The notes beneath the pieces are model-generated. The model searched no databases and was not told the origin of the DNA. It saw only the letters and a list, made by a program, of their open reading frames with translations. A stretch of DNA of 64,000 bases from Symsagittifera roscoffensis (taxonomy: Eukaryota; Xenacoelomorpha; Acoela; Convolutidae), in NCBI RefSeq assembly GCF_963678635.1, contig NC_087062.1:73621345-73685344 (forward strand), given 5' to 3'. The translations under genes and the position numbers were made by a program. This document shows, one piece after another, positions 1 to 11,199 of this stretch (within the stretch, counting starts at the first letter, position 1; every line of letters begins with the position of its first letter).

Positions 1-8
1 CTGAAGCC

Positions 9-2015
9 ATGCAGGAATATCTGAAAGAGCTTACGGAGAATTCAAACTTAAATTGGAAAGAATACGGTACGGTAATGTCCTCTGAAGCGAACGAAATCGG
101 ATTAGAAAAACTACTAGAAATTTCTTGGAGGGCGGCCCTCCAGAGATACTTCGACGAGACGATGCATGCACCTGCGACGGTGGCAGCATACCTGGCTCAT
201 CCGTGCACGAGAACTGATCTGCAAGTACGGTTGGCTTGGTGCTTGATGGGCATCAAGAAGGCGGAATATGAAGCCAGTAATGATTCGAAATCACGGGAAC
301 AGGAGCTGGAGTTGATGGAAGCTCTGCGAGCGTTGATTTCGAAAGACGATTCTGCGATAGCATGGGCTAAGCGTAAGGATGCCCTTTGCTTTGTCAGGTT
401 CGTGGTGGATCGTATCCTCACTCCTGTTTTGGGAGAATGTATAAAGATCATTCGGCAAAAGGGAGTTGATTAAGAAAGAAACTTCCTTAGGGCACTCCTG
501 GAACTATATTAGGATATGCCGTTGACTGTACCAAATAAGGAGTCGAATGACATGGAGAGCTATCGCAAGTTGGAAGAAGTGAGAAGATATTCCAACAAAG
601 AATCGAAAGTGAGCCGGGAGTTGATTGAAGCAGTCAAGGGACAAAAAGACTTTGCAACACTAGGGAAACTGAAGTCGTTCAAATATGTGTCTGGCATACC
701 GGGGATGGCGTATAATCCCTTCGTGAATGAAGAAGCCAGGGAAGCGTACTTCGACTATGAGCAAGTCATAGTACTCAATTTCTGGGTTGAACGGATTAAA
801 GAAACCGGAATGCTGATGGTGGAACAACCCAAGCTGGGAATTATCTTGGAAGAACGAGTGGTCGAACCCTCGGTTCCCGAGCTAAAGGGGCAAGTGAGTT
901 TTAATTGTGAATCTTGGGACGGTCCCTTGAAAACCAGTCTAGTAACGATGTGGGAACTCATGAAGCCTTCTTGGTGTCCTCGTCCTAACGCCGGTTTAAT
1001 CTGGGACATGACGGCGGATATCACGTTAGATGATGACGCGAGTTTACATGATCTGGCCATGATACACCATCTGCTGGCCATGAGGTTGACGAAGCGGAAG
1101 AGCAACCCATCCACGGAGCTGTCCGAGGAAGGTCCATCGAGCAATTGGTTGAAGCTAGGCACATTCTTGGCTCAACATAGTGGGATGGAAGGACATGTTT
1201 GTAACTTGGGGCACTGCCTGATTACGCTGAGCGAGCAGCATTGACAACTGACACGATTGTACGGAAGATTGAGCATGTCGGATAAGAGTGGCATGGAGTT
1301 GGTCGCGGACTGTCATGGGGTGACGGATGTAAACTTGACCACAGCCTGGGGACTTTGTAGCATGACGAGTTCGATAGAATCGCTTGAGCGCCTGGAGCGT
1401 GCCCATGAGCTGGTGACGTCCCTCAGCGTGGAAGTATTCGCTGGAGCATTGCAGACAGAGCAGAAGATCGGAGGCTGGCGAGAAGCTCTGGAGAACGAAA
1501 TGAATCTGAAAGATAGTGAAGCCTATCATAAACCTACTGGTTCAAAATATCTGGTGGGTTCAAGCTCCGCACCATATTGCAGTAGTAGGTATCCTACACA
1601 CATGGTGCCGATGGATGCGAGGACACAGCAGGTGTTGATTGACCAACTTTTCTCTGTGCCAAACTGCGTGAGGTTGGCCAGAATGTCGGAGAGGTCATAT
1701 AATTTTTTGGCAAAGATCTTTCGGGCAGTCCCGAAGAGATCTGAAGGCGAATTGCAAGACGTAGTGGGTGAAGAGTTTCTGAGATTGAACGAAGGTAATG
1801 TGAGTGAGTTCCAGAAGCAGAAAGCGAGTGGAGCGTTACCCACTGATTTCCCCACCATAGAAGAGAAAGACGACTTACACAGAATTCTGATGGAGGTGGA
1901 ACCGTTGCTGGGAGCCTCAGTGTATCGGACTCGAAGGAACATAGTGAGAACAATGGGGAGTATCCTTGCCACTGCTTGGCGCAGACGATGTGGTACCCCA
2001 AACGCGGGAATCTGA
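9..2015 (+). pseudogene. Accessory post-pol protein, C-terminal half (copy A, first part)
   Basis: One ancestral reading frame (9-473, 516-1244 and 1257-2015 share a frame) is interrupted by in-frame stops at 471-473, about 507-509 and 1242-1244. The translation across each stop aligns with the uninterrupted D or B protein, so these are nonsense mutations and not gene ends. Shared motifs include an R-K-D-A-x-C-F segment near codon 120, GMAYNPF near 705, P-S-W-C-P near 970 and an ADCHG segment near 1305. A conserved C-x4-C pair lies near 1200-1218. The function is unknown. I see no signal peptide or enzymatic motif. Its place after pol suggests an accessory or structural role, which is inference. 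Confidence 0.7.
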
Positions 2016-2670
2016 TGCTAGTATGGGACGTGGAGGAGTTGTACTCTACGGGGTTACCCGATCAGAATCAACAGGTGTCAATCGTGGTGGTTAGTGCCAT
2101 GCTGGCAGTGAGATGGTTGGAGGCTAACGCGGACACAAGTGAACAGGAGACGGCCCTGTCGACTCCTGAGCAGCTGAGCAACGTGAAGATGAGTGGGGAA
2201 TTGGATCTTTTCAGAACCACCTGCAAGGTTCTGAGAATACCCAAATCATTGAAAGAATATGGTCAAGGCAAAGATTGATGCCTTGGTTCCGTGCAGTGAT
2301 GACATCATGGATGTATGAACGCGCGAAGCGTCACATGTCGAGGAACACGGAAGCCTATCAATCTTTCCAGCTAGATATAGGACCGGGAGCCTATAAGAGA
2401 TTAATCCTGACAAACAGAAACGCGGTCACCACGGCGGTGAAGCGAGTAGCTGGAGCGCCTTGTGTAACTGAAGATGAAAAGAAAGAGGTCTTAAGAGCTG
2501 ACCTAGAAAGAAATGTGAGCCTATGTCTTCACAACAGCTTTTGCAGGAACCGGGAGCAAAAGGTGAATGTGGACTTGTTGCAAACCGAGGCTGTTGGAAC
2601 AGGAGAGTTGGGGCACGGCTCGCAACTCCATGGACATGTTGGAGAAAGTATTAGAAGACAGCGAAGCTGA
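1958..2670 (+). pseudogene. Accessory post-pol protein, extreme C-terminus (copy A, frameshifted part)
   Basis: This continues the preceding pseudogene after a frameshift near 1925-1958 and a second near 2245-2275. Conserved landmarks shared with B, C, D and E are a C-H-C-L-x-Q-T-x-W-Y-P motif, a P-W-F-R motif at about 2284, T-N-R-N-A-V-T-T near 2415 and the terminal L-H-N-S-F-C block near 2530. The tail after L-H-N-S-F-C differs between copies, so the true C-terminus is uncertain. No known family was recognised. The two frameshifts show that this copy cannot make the full protein. Confidence 0.65.
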
Positions 2671-3456
2671 AGATCAGGATGGAGAAGTGATGGAGTGAAG
2701 ATTATGAACGAAGAGAACAAGTGAAGACGTGAGCAAAGAAGAGAAGAGAAGGAAAAAAAAACTTGATTGTCTTTGTGTGTTAAAACTTGAACCAATCAAC
2801 CAAGTTTTGATTATTGAACTTGTTAAACTTTTTGTTTTGATTTAGTTTGGTCAAACCAAACTTTGAAAATTGTTACAATTGTTAAAATTGTTGAAAGAAA
2901 ATTTTAGTTATACTACTTATGTATATATATTGAACATAGGTGAGTATATTTACCTATTTAAACATGACTGAAGTTTTTAACCTGTGTAAGACACAATATC
3001 ACTGTGTGGCGACATGGTGAGTTTGAGTAAACTTGCTCGAGAGGGTGAATAACTCAATGACTTTCCTAGCCACAGAGTTTCTTAGTTTTAATATTGAAAG
3101 GACCGCATAAATAACTGATTATACTTGGTGAGTGATGTTAAGTTAATTTTAACGGGTGCTTGGCCGTGCCACGTCCCACTTTTTAATCACAAAGAGCGAA
3201 AAGAAGTTTCATGGCAAGACGACGGAAGTAGTCAGAAAAGAAATTTTATCCAGGGCACTCCTCATGGTGCAAATTTTGTGAAAATGTTGAAAGGCAGTGA
3301 GATGTAGTACGATGCTGTTTGTGAACACGTAGTGAGTTGAGGTGGAGTAGATAAATTTCATTTTCTTATGCGATTTGTAAGATTGATTATAGAGAACTGG
3401 AACACTACTTGACGATAACCCGGTGTTATGCGATCAATAGGGACATTGATGGGGAC
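2671..3456 (+). other. 3' untranslated region of copy A
   Basis: AT-rich sequence between the end of the accessory coding region and the polypurine tract. It has several runs of A or T and no long conserved frame. Copies B, D and E have a comparable noncoding stretch in the same place. Confidence 0.6.
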
Positions 3457-3470
3457 TTGTCCGGGGAGTA
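3457..3470 (+). promoter_or_regulatory. Polypurine tract of copy A
   Basis: The sequence CTTGTCCGGGGAGTA ends directly before the LTR. Copies B, C and E have the same TCCGGGGAGTA core next to their 3' LTRs. In Ty3/gypsy elements this purine tract primes plus-strand DNA synthesis. Confidence 0.7.
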
Positions 3471-4353
3471 TGTGCCATTCTGCCAGATGGCACAGCGCAA
3501 CCTTCCGGCGACACGAAAAAAAAACGAATAAAGGCCTTAGCAACGAAAAAGTATTGCGAAGGAGGGTAGTAATATTCTAGAATTTTTATTTTTAAAATTT
3601 CGATTGAAGAGTGAATATTTCTGAGAAATAGAAAAAGACGGCCATTTTGACGAAAAGCGACGAAAAACAGAACAACGACAAATATTGTGGAAAACGGTCG
3701 CACAAGAGACAAAAAATACGAAGCCTCTTATCGTGGCAACAACACACGATAAGACTCTTAGCAGTGGATATTAGTGGAGAAGGAAGCTTCAGTGGAGAAG
3801 GAATATTCCACGGAACCCTCCCGTGCCACAAATTGGAAGAGATAAGGACGTTATCTCAGGAAGATTACGGGAGCGGAGGCTTGGTCCCCCAGAGACTGTT
3901 TCATGTGAAGGGACTATATAAAACTAACTTTGTAACTTCTTGGATGTCGTAGAAGTCTGAATTAACACCGGTATAATTTGATATTTTAGAATATGAGTAG
4001 CTAGAAAGAGGAAAGGGTCAATCCATCTCCAATTAATTTAATGTAAAACTGTCACACAAAAACATATTAAAATAGGTTGTTCGAGCCGTGTTTTTAATGG
4101 CAATCATGTAGTCTGAGGATCCGAGACTCAGCTATGTGGTTGTATTCGCATGTAAACGAAAGCTGATCAAAAGTCGTTTGACTGATGGCCTAAAAATAGT
4201 AACTTTTTACTTAGCCCTAAACAAACCATAAAATCAACTGGCAAGGTCGAGACGGTGAAAAACGAGTAGGATCAAGGTAACTGACGCCTGCCAGTCGTTA
4301 ATAGGTACTTTTTCTACGCTCCGTCGCTGTGTAGTATTTGGGCGAATGTTACA
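3471..4353 (+). repeat. 3' LTR of copy A
   Basis: The 883-bp LTR starts TGTGCCATTC directly after the polypurine tract and ends GGCGAATGTTACA. The ends follow the family rule TGT...ACA. Its interior shares phrases with the other LTRs, including a stretch that describes a gene-free AT-rich sequence. The partner LTR is outside the window. Confidence 0.7.
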
Positions 4354-4475
4354 ACCATCAGCCCATGGAACGAGCGTCAAACCGTCTGGTCACTTCTGAT
4401 CGGTCCTGTAGAGGTGTCGTGGTTCTAAAACAGATGGAATGTGAGTAGATGATAGACTCTGCTTTATAAGGGCAT
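4354..4475. other. Flank of copy A, no feature seen
   Basis: Short sequence between the copy A LTR and a non-LTR retroelement fragment. Nothing recognisable was seen. Confidence 0.4.
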
Positions 4476-5033
4476 TCAGGTTTGAATGCCTAGAGAATCT
4501 TCCTGTTTTTTGAGGCAAGAAAGACCATGCCAACCATCCTTGGTAACGTCTTTTCCGCACACGCATTTATGCCGTTCGCATATTTTTGATACTAATCGAA
4601 GTCCTATCGCAATTCTGAGTTGTTGGTTCGACAGTTTCAACCTTAAATTTTTGCACGGGATGACGTTCAACCATTGGGAGCCAAATCTATCTTGGAACGC
4701 GTTGAACCTTTTTACGTCCGTTGGTTCGAGTCGTAAAATCAAGTCTGCAATTTCGCAGTCAAAAATTGGCTCCGTCCAAGTTTTTTTTTGGATTTCATTT
4801 TCCGGAGCCAATTCAATTTTTCCAAGGTTAAACCACCGTTTAAGCGCATCATCATAGGTTCCATCCACATGCTCCAAACCAAAGATTTCGCTCAAGGCAT
4901 CTTTTGCTCCTACTGCTGAGGGTAAGAAAGCGGGTAAAGCGAGTAGACGAGCGGAAGAAACGCCCAAGCCACCTTTGGCTGCCGGGAGAACTGCTTGTAA
5001 AAACTGGTTATCATCCATTTTCACGTTAGTCAC
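4476..5033 (-). pseudogene. C-terminal fragment of a non-LTR-type reverse transcriptase protein
   Basis: An open frame of 185 codons. It contains a G-G-L-G-V-S-S-A segment, an R-I-A-I-G-L-R-L segment and a C-x-C-G...G-W-H-G-L-S-C cysteine/histidine motif near the end. This combination is typical of the region after the polymerase domain in certain invertebrate retroelement RT proteins. The catalytic RT domain itself is missing, so this is a 5'-truncated or deleted copy. It lies between copies A and E and matches neither. The family name is from memory of the motif and is tentative. Confidence 0.5.
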
Positions 5034-5722
5034 CTTGCATTACGAATTTCTTAGTAATTTATCGTAGCGTTCCAAAAAATCATTTTGCAAATAACAAGGG
5101 CTCGTACGCAAAAAATATAGGAGTTTTTGCATGCTAAAGCAATTTTTCAGGAGGTAAAAACCATAATGGGCGTCTAGTTTGTCAATGACATCTGAGATTT
5201 TTTCAAGCTCCCTAATTTTGTTCGTCGAGCATTTCTATTTGGCAAAGTTCGCCGATTGGAGATCCTAAAATGAGGAGTTCTTTTTTTGTTTTTATTTTTA
5301 TTTTGGGGCATATTTTTCGAAATGGTGTTAAAATTGAATTATACTGTGTACTAGTAGTCGGTCCCAGAAAACAAAGTTCACACTTCTCAGTGTATAGCTC
5401 AGGCCGTAAATTTGTTCCAATTTCAGAATGTTTTTAAGGTCCCAGAGTACTACACTCATTTAAGGCGATATTAGATGTATTAAAAATAGGTAAATTACAA
5501 AAGGGGCCATTCCGTTTAGTAACGGTCAGTGCACAAGCTGGACAGGGCCATACAAGCGTTATTAAAATGCATATTTGTCAGCAAACTGTTGCATTGTATC
5601 AATGAAGTCAAATATCAGCAATAAATTCATCGTTGTAACATTAATTTATCTTAGCCGCCCTTCCTCTACAATAGCGCTTTTAGAGTTGACGATAAATTGA
5701 TTATTGCGCAGCAATCTGCACC
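5034..5722. other. AT-rich noncoding sequence left of copy E
   Basis: About 690 bp without a supported gene. No repeat or RNA gene was recognised. Confidence 0.4.
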
Positions 5723-6281
5723 TGTAACATTCGCTCGAAGTACACACCGACGGAAACCAAAGCTAGGTCCTAAAACGACCCGCTAGCGTCTGAACACAGC
5801 TTCACATGCCTTTAGCCGTCTCTACTCAAACCAGTTCAATGTGGGTTCAAATAACATCAAGTCGATAAATTCGTTACTATTTAAGGCTATCGGCCAGATC
5901 GCAAAAAATAACTTAGTTAAATAGTGAGCTCACAGCTGGAATTCAGTATACCCAGACCACGAGGTCACTCCAAAAAACAGGGCTGTAACGATGACAATCT
6001 CCAGTTATAATTTCAATCTGTTGTCGTTTATTCGTTGTGGTTTCCACTGCAACTATTGCCGTTGTTTGGCCGTTTCAGTGAGTGCGAAATATAAACCAGT
6101 TACGTGTCGTTCACGTCCAAATCGAAATTTTAAAATTAGCATGTCAGTTAAAACTAACCCTTCCCGATTTGTCCAATTGTTCAAATAACGTCGCTAATCC
6201 ATCAAAACCATCAATCTTACAGGTTAGATGTTCTTTTCTATTGCGAAACTGCATTTTCGTACATTCTGGTCGAATGTCACA
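5723..6281 (-). repeat. 3' LTR of copy E
   Basis: It begins TGTAACATTCGC and ends CGAATGTCACA on the + strand, so the two ends are near-perfect inverted copies of each other. It aligns in pieces with the copy D LTR at 35329-36233, including the shared stretch with AAAGCTAGGTCCTAA. It is 559 bp, shorter than the D LTR. The element lies on the minus strand. Confidence 0.65.
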
Positions 6282-6297
6282 TACTCCCCGGACAGCC
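6282..6297 (-). promoter_or_regulatory. Polypurine tract of copy E
   Basis: On the minus strand the sequence GGCTGTCCGGGGAGTA abuts the LTR start TGTGACATTC. It has the same core as in copies A, B and C. Confidence 0.65.
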
Positions 6298-7186
6298 CGG
6301 TCAATGTCCTAATTGAGTCTCGTAGTCTTTATCAAAATGGTACAGTATCATCGAACAGATTTTACAAAATGCATCAAATTATTTTTATCTGCCTCATATC
6401 AACTCACTGCAGATCTTAAATGGCTAAACTCATACCACACTACTATAGCCTTCCAAATTCTTTCGCTAATCTGCACTTTCGAGGATATGACTTAAAATAA
6501 ACGTCTTTTCTGACATCCAAAGTCAATGCTCTGATTTAAAACTTTTTCTTTTAGGTTTTCAAAAGGTGTTGGGTTGAAGGACAGTCCTGCCAACCAACAA
6601 GCTAAAATTATCCTACTATGCTTCTCCCTTCGGAAATTTCGTTGTTATTGGTCCTGATTTTTAATATTAAGAAACTCGGTGGTTAGAAGGAACTATGAAA
6701 TAATCTCCCTCTTCAAGAGATTACCCAAGCCTTGCATGTCACCACAAAGTGATCAGTTAGTGATTAAAAACAATCATGCATGCTGGAATATTTTAATATA
6801 CTCTTCACTCAAGCAATTTTAAATAATTAGTTAAGATCTCTAAAGCCTCTAACTAAAATCATAATGCAAATTTATAAAAGCAACAATTTTTTAATCTTCA
6901 AAACTCAACTAAATGTTTTCCTTTCAGTTTCAATTGCTAACTTAGTTGCTTTGTTTCTCATTTGAGTTCTTGTCAAACAATTCTGAGTTTTAACATCTTC
7001 TCTTCCGTTGCTTCTTTGTTGACTTTGTTTGTCGTTTAGAAGCTCTAAAACTTCTAAATCCTTCTATTTTTTTTTCTTTTTGCAACTTATTCTCTTCGGC
7101 CCTTCGTCAATATTCCAACTCCTCTTCCTGCTAAATTGATCCGCACTTTCCGTTTCTGTGTCTCGCAACACGTCGGTAGCTATTCT
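6298..7186 (-). other. 3' untranslated region of copy E, left of the copy B insertion
   Basis: This stretch aligns along its length with 36250-37125 of copy D, including the A/T-rich block with the shared words CTCAACTAAATGTTT and TCGTTTAGAAG. The match runs up to the phrase TAGCTATTCT, where copy B begins. The other half of this sequence resumes at 30410. It contains no supported gene. Confidence 0.65.
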
Positions 7187-8115
7187 TGTAACAGTCGCTT
7201 ACTTCGGTCACATATGAGGCTTAAGAAAAATAGGCCCTATAACCATTGGCTCAAGAGTCAGGGACACTATCTCTTGTGTTTTTCTACCTCAAAAACGGTC
7301 GGAGCCGATTCGGTTCACTTGCGACATGAGACTAGAACCCGTTACAGCTTAAAGGCCACTACCAAAATACCCCCCCACTCTAGAAAATAAGAACCTCCCC
7401 ATACTTAGGTCTCGAAATACCCAAAATACGCGAAGACCGTTAAAAACAGGGTCGGAACAATCCGTTAAGTTACTTTTTATTGGACAGTGGAACTTTGATC
7501 CATTTCAGATGGATCAACCTAAAACGCGCCTTACCTCAACATACTTATCACAAAATGCACTCGGGAAAATCAAATTAGGTACTTACATAGCAGCACACTT
7601 GAGAATCAGAGTAATTAAGCTAATTAATAACTCTAGCATGAATACAATTGAATATAACTCGAGAAGTTTTCTAACAATGAGTTCCAATCAAAGGAAATGA
7701 GTTTTAGCTTGATAATGTAGTTTTGGGTCTGAACCATTGGGAGAATTCAGTTGTCTACCTTTCCATTGAAGGTTCACTCTGGTTCAGCTGAATTCCGATC
7801 GTGTTTTGTAATCACTCTGTCTCCTATATCAAGATGGGACAACTCTACTCTCGTTTTCTACGACGGAAATTGCGAATAGCAATTTCCCACTATTTTTATT
7901 TGACAACTTTCCCGAAATTGTAATTCGGTTGTTCTGATTTTATATTTGATGTTTTCAGTTGTCGCGAGAAAACTGAGCATGACAAGCTGAATTCGAATCC
8001 ATCCCAAAATTAAACTTCATCCCAAATTAAACTTCATTTGGGATTAAACTTCATCCCAAAACCACGTATTTCGTATTCCTCAAGGTCAAACTTCCAGATA
8101 TGACCGACTGGCACA
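7187..8115 (-). repeat. 3' LTR of copy B
   Basis: 929 bp, starting TGTAACAGTCGC and ending GACTGGCACA on the + strand. It is a close direct repeat of 29517-30409, with small indels near the inner end. The polypurine tract lies next to its minus-strand start, which makes this the 3' LTR. Confidence 0.85.
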
Positions 8116-8131
8116 TACTCCCCGGACTCAA
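8116..8131 (-). promoter_or_regulatory. Polypurine tract of copy B
   Basis: Minus-strand TTGAGTCCGGGGAGTA abuts the LTR start TGTGCCAGTC. The tract is identical in core to that of copy C at 33531-33544. Confidence 0.7.
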
Positions 8132-8556
8132 GATAGATTTCCAAATCGCGTGCTGCTGTCTGTCAGTGAATCCCCAGAAACCCGAGTGTTGCTCAAGGTA
8201 CAGTGCCAGTGGTCATTTACAGAAGTTTGCAGCAGACTTAAGTTTATCTACACCCCAAAATTCACAACCATGTAAAATTTTCACACTATCGCTAAACAGC
8301 AATCAAAATCTGCACACACCTGCACCATTGAATTTTCGCTTTTTAAGCTAGTAATTTAAAATTTATTTTGTCCTATTGAATCAGGAAATTGTCATGCAGC
8401 ATTTTGATTTATATAATAGATATAACATGTTAAAAACAATATCTCATTTGTTAAAATTTCTTTTTCGTGAACCCAGATTTCATCCAAGTTCACCCTCGAG
8501 CCCCTTTCCTTACCTCTCAAGATCAAGACTCTAGAATTCCCCATTAAGCCACCTGC
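8132..8556 (-). other. 3' untranslated region of copy B
   Basis: Noncoding stretch between the last accessory codons and the polypurine tract. Copy C has the equivalent sequence at 33104-33530 with scattered differences. Confidence 0.6.
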
Positions 8557-10125
8557 TCATCTCGCGTTCTTCGCCTTCGAGGTACCAGACCCAGATGTAT
8601 TTGACACTGTAATCTGCTTCAACAGTGCCTCTTCGTCATCGGAGCTAATCACGATCTCTTCCCAGGCTTTCAGCGGTTCATAGGAACGCATCCATTCCCT
8701 TTGCTCCTGCAATCTCTTTGCTTGGTTGGGCAAACTCTTCACCCTCGACTCTCAGTTCAAACAGAAGGAATTGTGCAGACTCAGGCTCACGTTTTTCGCC
8801 AAGTCTTCCTCCAGTATCGACTCTCTCGCCTTGGTATTGTTTCTTGACACTCTACCAACTCTTTTCCACCACGTTGTGAACGCATTTCGATGGGCCAGCA
8901 GAGGTCTCTTGAAAGCCTTCGGTCCTATCTCGGCCAGGAACTGTCGATATTCCTTTTGATATTTCTTCATATGATCCTTCGTTACCATGTACAACCAGGA
9001 TGTCAACGTCGCTCGAAACCAAGGAAAGAACCTTATGTGGCTCCATACGTGTCTGACTTCCATTGGTATGGCGAATACCTTGCATGCAGTCTCAAACAAC
9101 TCAAGTCTCCTGCTGTAATCTATCGCGTATATCGACTCCGCCGTTGGCGTCTTCGACTCCCGATACTTCGTTACATTCTCTTCAATCCATCGTAGAGCCA
9201 GCATCGTGCTCACCACAAAGATGGTCACCTTCTGCTGATGATCGGGCAGTCCTAACGACCGAATTTCTTCCACATTCCACATCAGGCAGAGGTTTGCGTG
9301 ATCCGGATACCACACTGTTTGTGCCAGACAGTGGCATGGACATTCCCCATGTGTGAGGTCAAAACTCCTAAGGTTGCGCTCTCCCGAGGCTTCTAGTAGA
9401 GGTTCAAGTTCCATCATCTTCACGTGTATCGCATCGTTCTCCTGCTTGTTTGGAGCACCACCCATAGCTTTCCCGATCACGTTTTGTCTCTCGTGATCAC
9501 TTGTGTTTTCACTTTCCAAACCCAAAAGTTCTTCCCCCCAGATTTCACTCAAGTCATCCCTCTGTTCTCTCGGCACTGTCCCTCGGATTTTCCTCAGCAA
9601 CCTGTGTGAGTGATGCGACATTCGAGCCAGTCTTACACACTTGAGCGTCACCTTTTGCCTGTGATCCGTTAACCCTATTGACCGAATTTCTTCCACATCC
9701 CATGTTAGGCAGAGGTTTGCGTGATCCGGATACCACACCGTTTGTGCCAGACAATGGCATGGGCATTCCCCATGTGTGATATCAATGGTCCGAAGAATGT
9801 GCTCTCCCGAAGCTTCTAGGAGATGTTCAAGTTCCATCACTTTCTCATGTATCGCATCGTTCTCCTCCAAGTTTGGAGCACTATTCATCGGCTTCCCAGT
9901 CACGTTTTGTCTCTTGTGGTCACTCGTGTTCTCAATTTCCAAACCCAGAAGTTCTTCCCCCCAGATTTCACTCAAGTTGTCCCTCTGCTCTCTCGGCACC
10001 GTTACCCGGATTTTTATCAATAGCCTGTGTGAGTGATGCGACATTCGAACCAATCTTACACACTTGGGTACCGAGAAGGCTTTGTCTATTAATACCCTCT
10101 GGCTGGATACCTCCATTATCGCCAT
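8557..10125 (-). pseudogene. Accessory post-pol protein, C-terminal part, with an internal tandem duplication (copy B)
   Basis: A 457-codon frame (8752-10125) is followed in the same frame by 61 more codons (8557-8742) after a TGA. Copies A and D read straight through that position. Copy C has the same TGA. Residues about 22-162 and 163-303 are near-repeats of each other (9640-10062 and 9217-9639, 423 bp each). Copy C has only one unit, so the duplication arose in the B line. Each unit includes the C-x-C-H-C-L-A-Q-T-V-W-Y-P motif. Downstream are P-W-F-R, the H-R-N-A motif and L-H-N-S-F-C. The tail after the TGA is acidic and serine-rich. The function is unknown. Confidence 0.65.
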
Positions 10126-10146
10126 GTGCGAAGGGTAGTGGCTGCC

Positions 10147-11020
10147 TCATAGGTTCGCCATCACTGACCGCACTAGGGACTTCGCATTTAATGGCAGACC
10201 ATAGGCCTCACTTATGGGAAATCCCATTTCCGCCTCAAGTCCAACTTTCCAGCCTCTGATGTGTTTCTGGGTTACCTGCAACACCCCAGGCCATGACTCC
10301 ACGCTCAACGTGGTCAGCAAATGGTGTTCAGACTCTAGCCTCTCCAGTGACTGCGGACTGCACATCCTTGAGAAGAATCCAAGAATTGTTGCTATGTTCA
10401 CGGTGGTATTCGCGTAACACTCAGCCACTATCTGTACTTCACTCTTCTCCCTTTCTGTGATGTCTTCAAACCAAGTGACTAGGTCTTCTTTTTGAAAGGA
10501 CTGTATTCTGACGCATGATCGTCCATCTCAAGTGTGCTTTCCGCTCCCACACGTCAGATCAAGACAACTACCCGGCTCCATCTTCTTCGCTGACCCTAGC
10601 TCACTCGTCGCTTCGCCTGACTCCCTCATCTGAGGCAAGACCAGCTTATGCACTATACTCAGTGTTGCTAGGTCTTCGCCTTTTGTCGGTGCTAGCCTCA
10701 CTCGCTGAGTGACCTCCTCGATCAGGCTCGCATGGGGATGTGGGCACCAGGAGGGCCTCAGCAATTTCCACACCACTCCCAGATTCGTGACCAACATGCC
10801 GCTCCCGTTACCCATCTTCAGCTCGACTCTTTTACTTGAGCGCGGCACGCTTATCACCTCTGGTGTTTTCTCGAGAATCAAACCCAAGCTCGGTCTCTCT
10901 CTCTCTCTCCACAGTGTCTATTTCCACTTTCTTCTCTGTCCAAATCTTTAGTAGCTCCGCCACCTCGTAGTTCCTGTGAGCGCCTCCGGCTTCCGAGTCC
11001 AGGAAAGGGTTATACGCCAT
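10147..11020 (-). pseudogene. Accessory post-pol protein, middle part (copy B, broken)
   Basis: Three overlapping or adjoining frames (10832-11020, 10528-10887, 10147-10428) together match the segment of A at 700-1500 and of D at 38540-39050. A CT microsatellite at about 10890-10908 sits at the first frame change and probably slipped. A TGA near 10528-10530 ends the second frame. Copy C has TGT at the same codon and stays open, so this stop is private to B. Conserved motifs are A-Y-N-P-F near the start, P-S-W-C-P near 10745, and a cysteine pair just after the private stop. No known domain was recognised. Confidence 0.6.
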
Positions 11021-11199
11021 TCCCCATCACTCCAGACACATACTGGTATTCTCCTTTCTTATTGTGTTTCAAGTACTCTCCTGACGAGGCCAAGTTACGG
11101 TGCACGTCGTGTTTCTCCTCAAACGTCTTGTTGTAGAATCTCCGTATCTCGTCTAACTTCCTGTTGCTCTCTAGAGACTGCCTGGAACCTCCTCCTTTT

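Larger units (their letters stand above)
1..4353 (+). mobile_element. Copy A: 3' part of a giant Ty3/gypsy-type LTR retrotransposon
   Basis: This is the 3' end of an element whose 5' part lies beyond the left edge. It holds the last roughly 2.7 kb of the post-pol accessory coding region, a 3' untranslated stretch, a polypurine tract and one LTR. The proteins match copies B, C, D and E in the same order. It was identified by that homology and by the LTR end signals. The reading frame is broken at five or more places, so the copy is dead. Its 5' LTR is not in the window, so the target duplication cannot be checked. Confidence 0.8.

Noticed and set aside
9813-10259. Plus-strand frames of 60-128 codons opposite the accessory gene of copy B (and their mirror in copy C)
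   Set aside because: They are antisense shadows of the conserved minus-strand coding sequence and show no conserved motif of their own.
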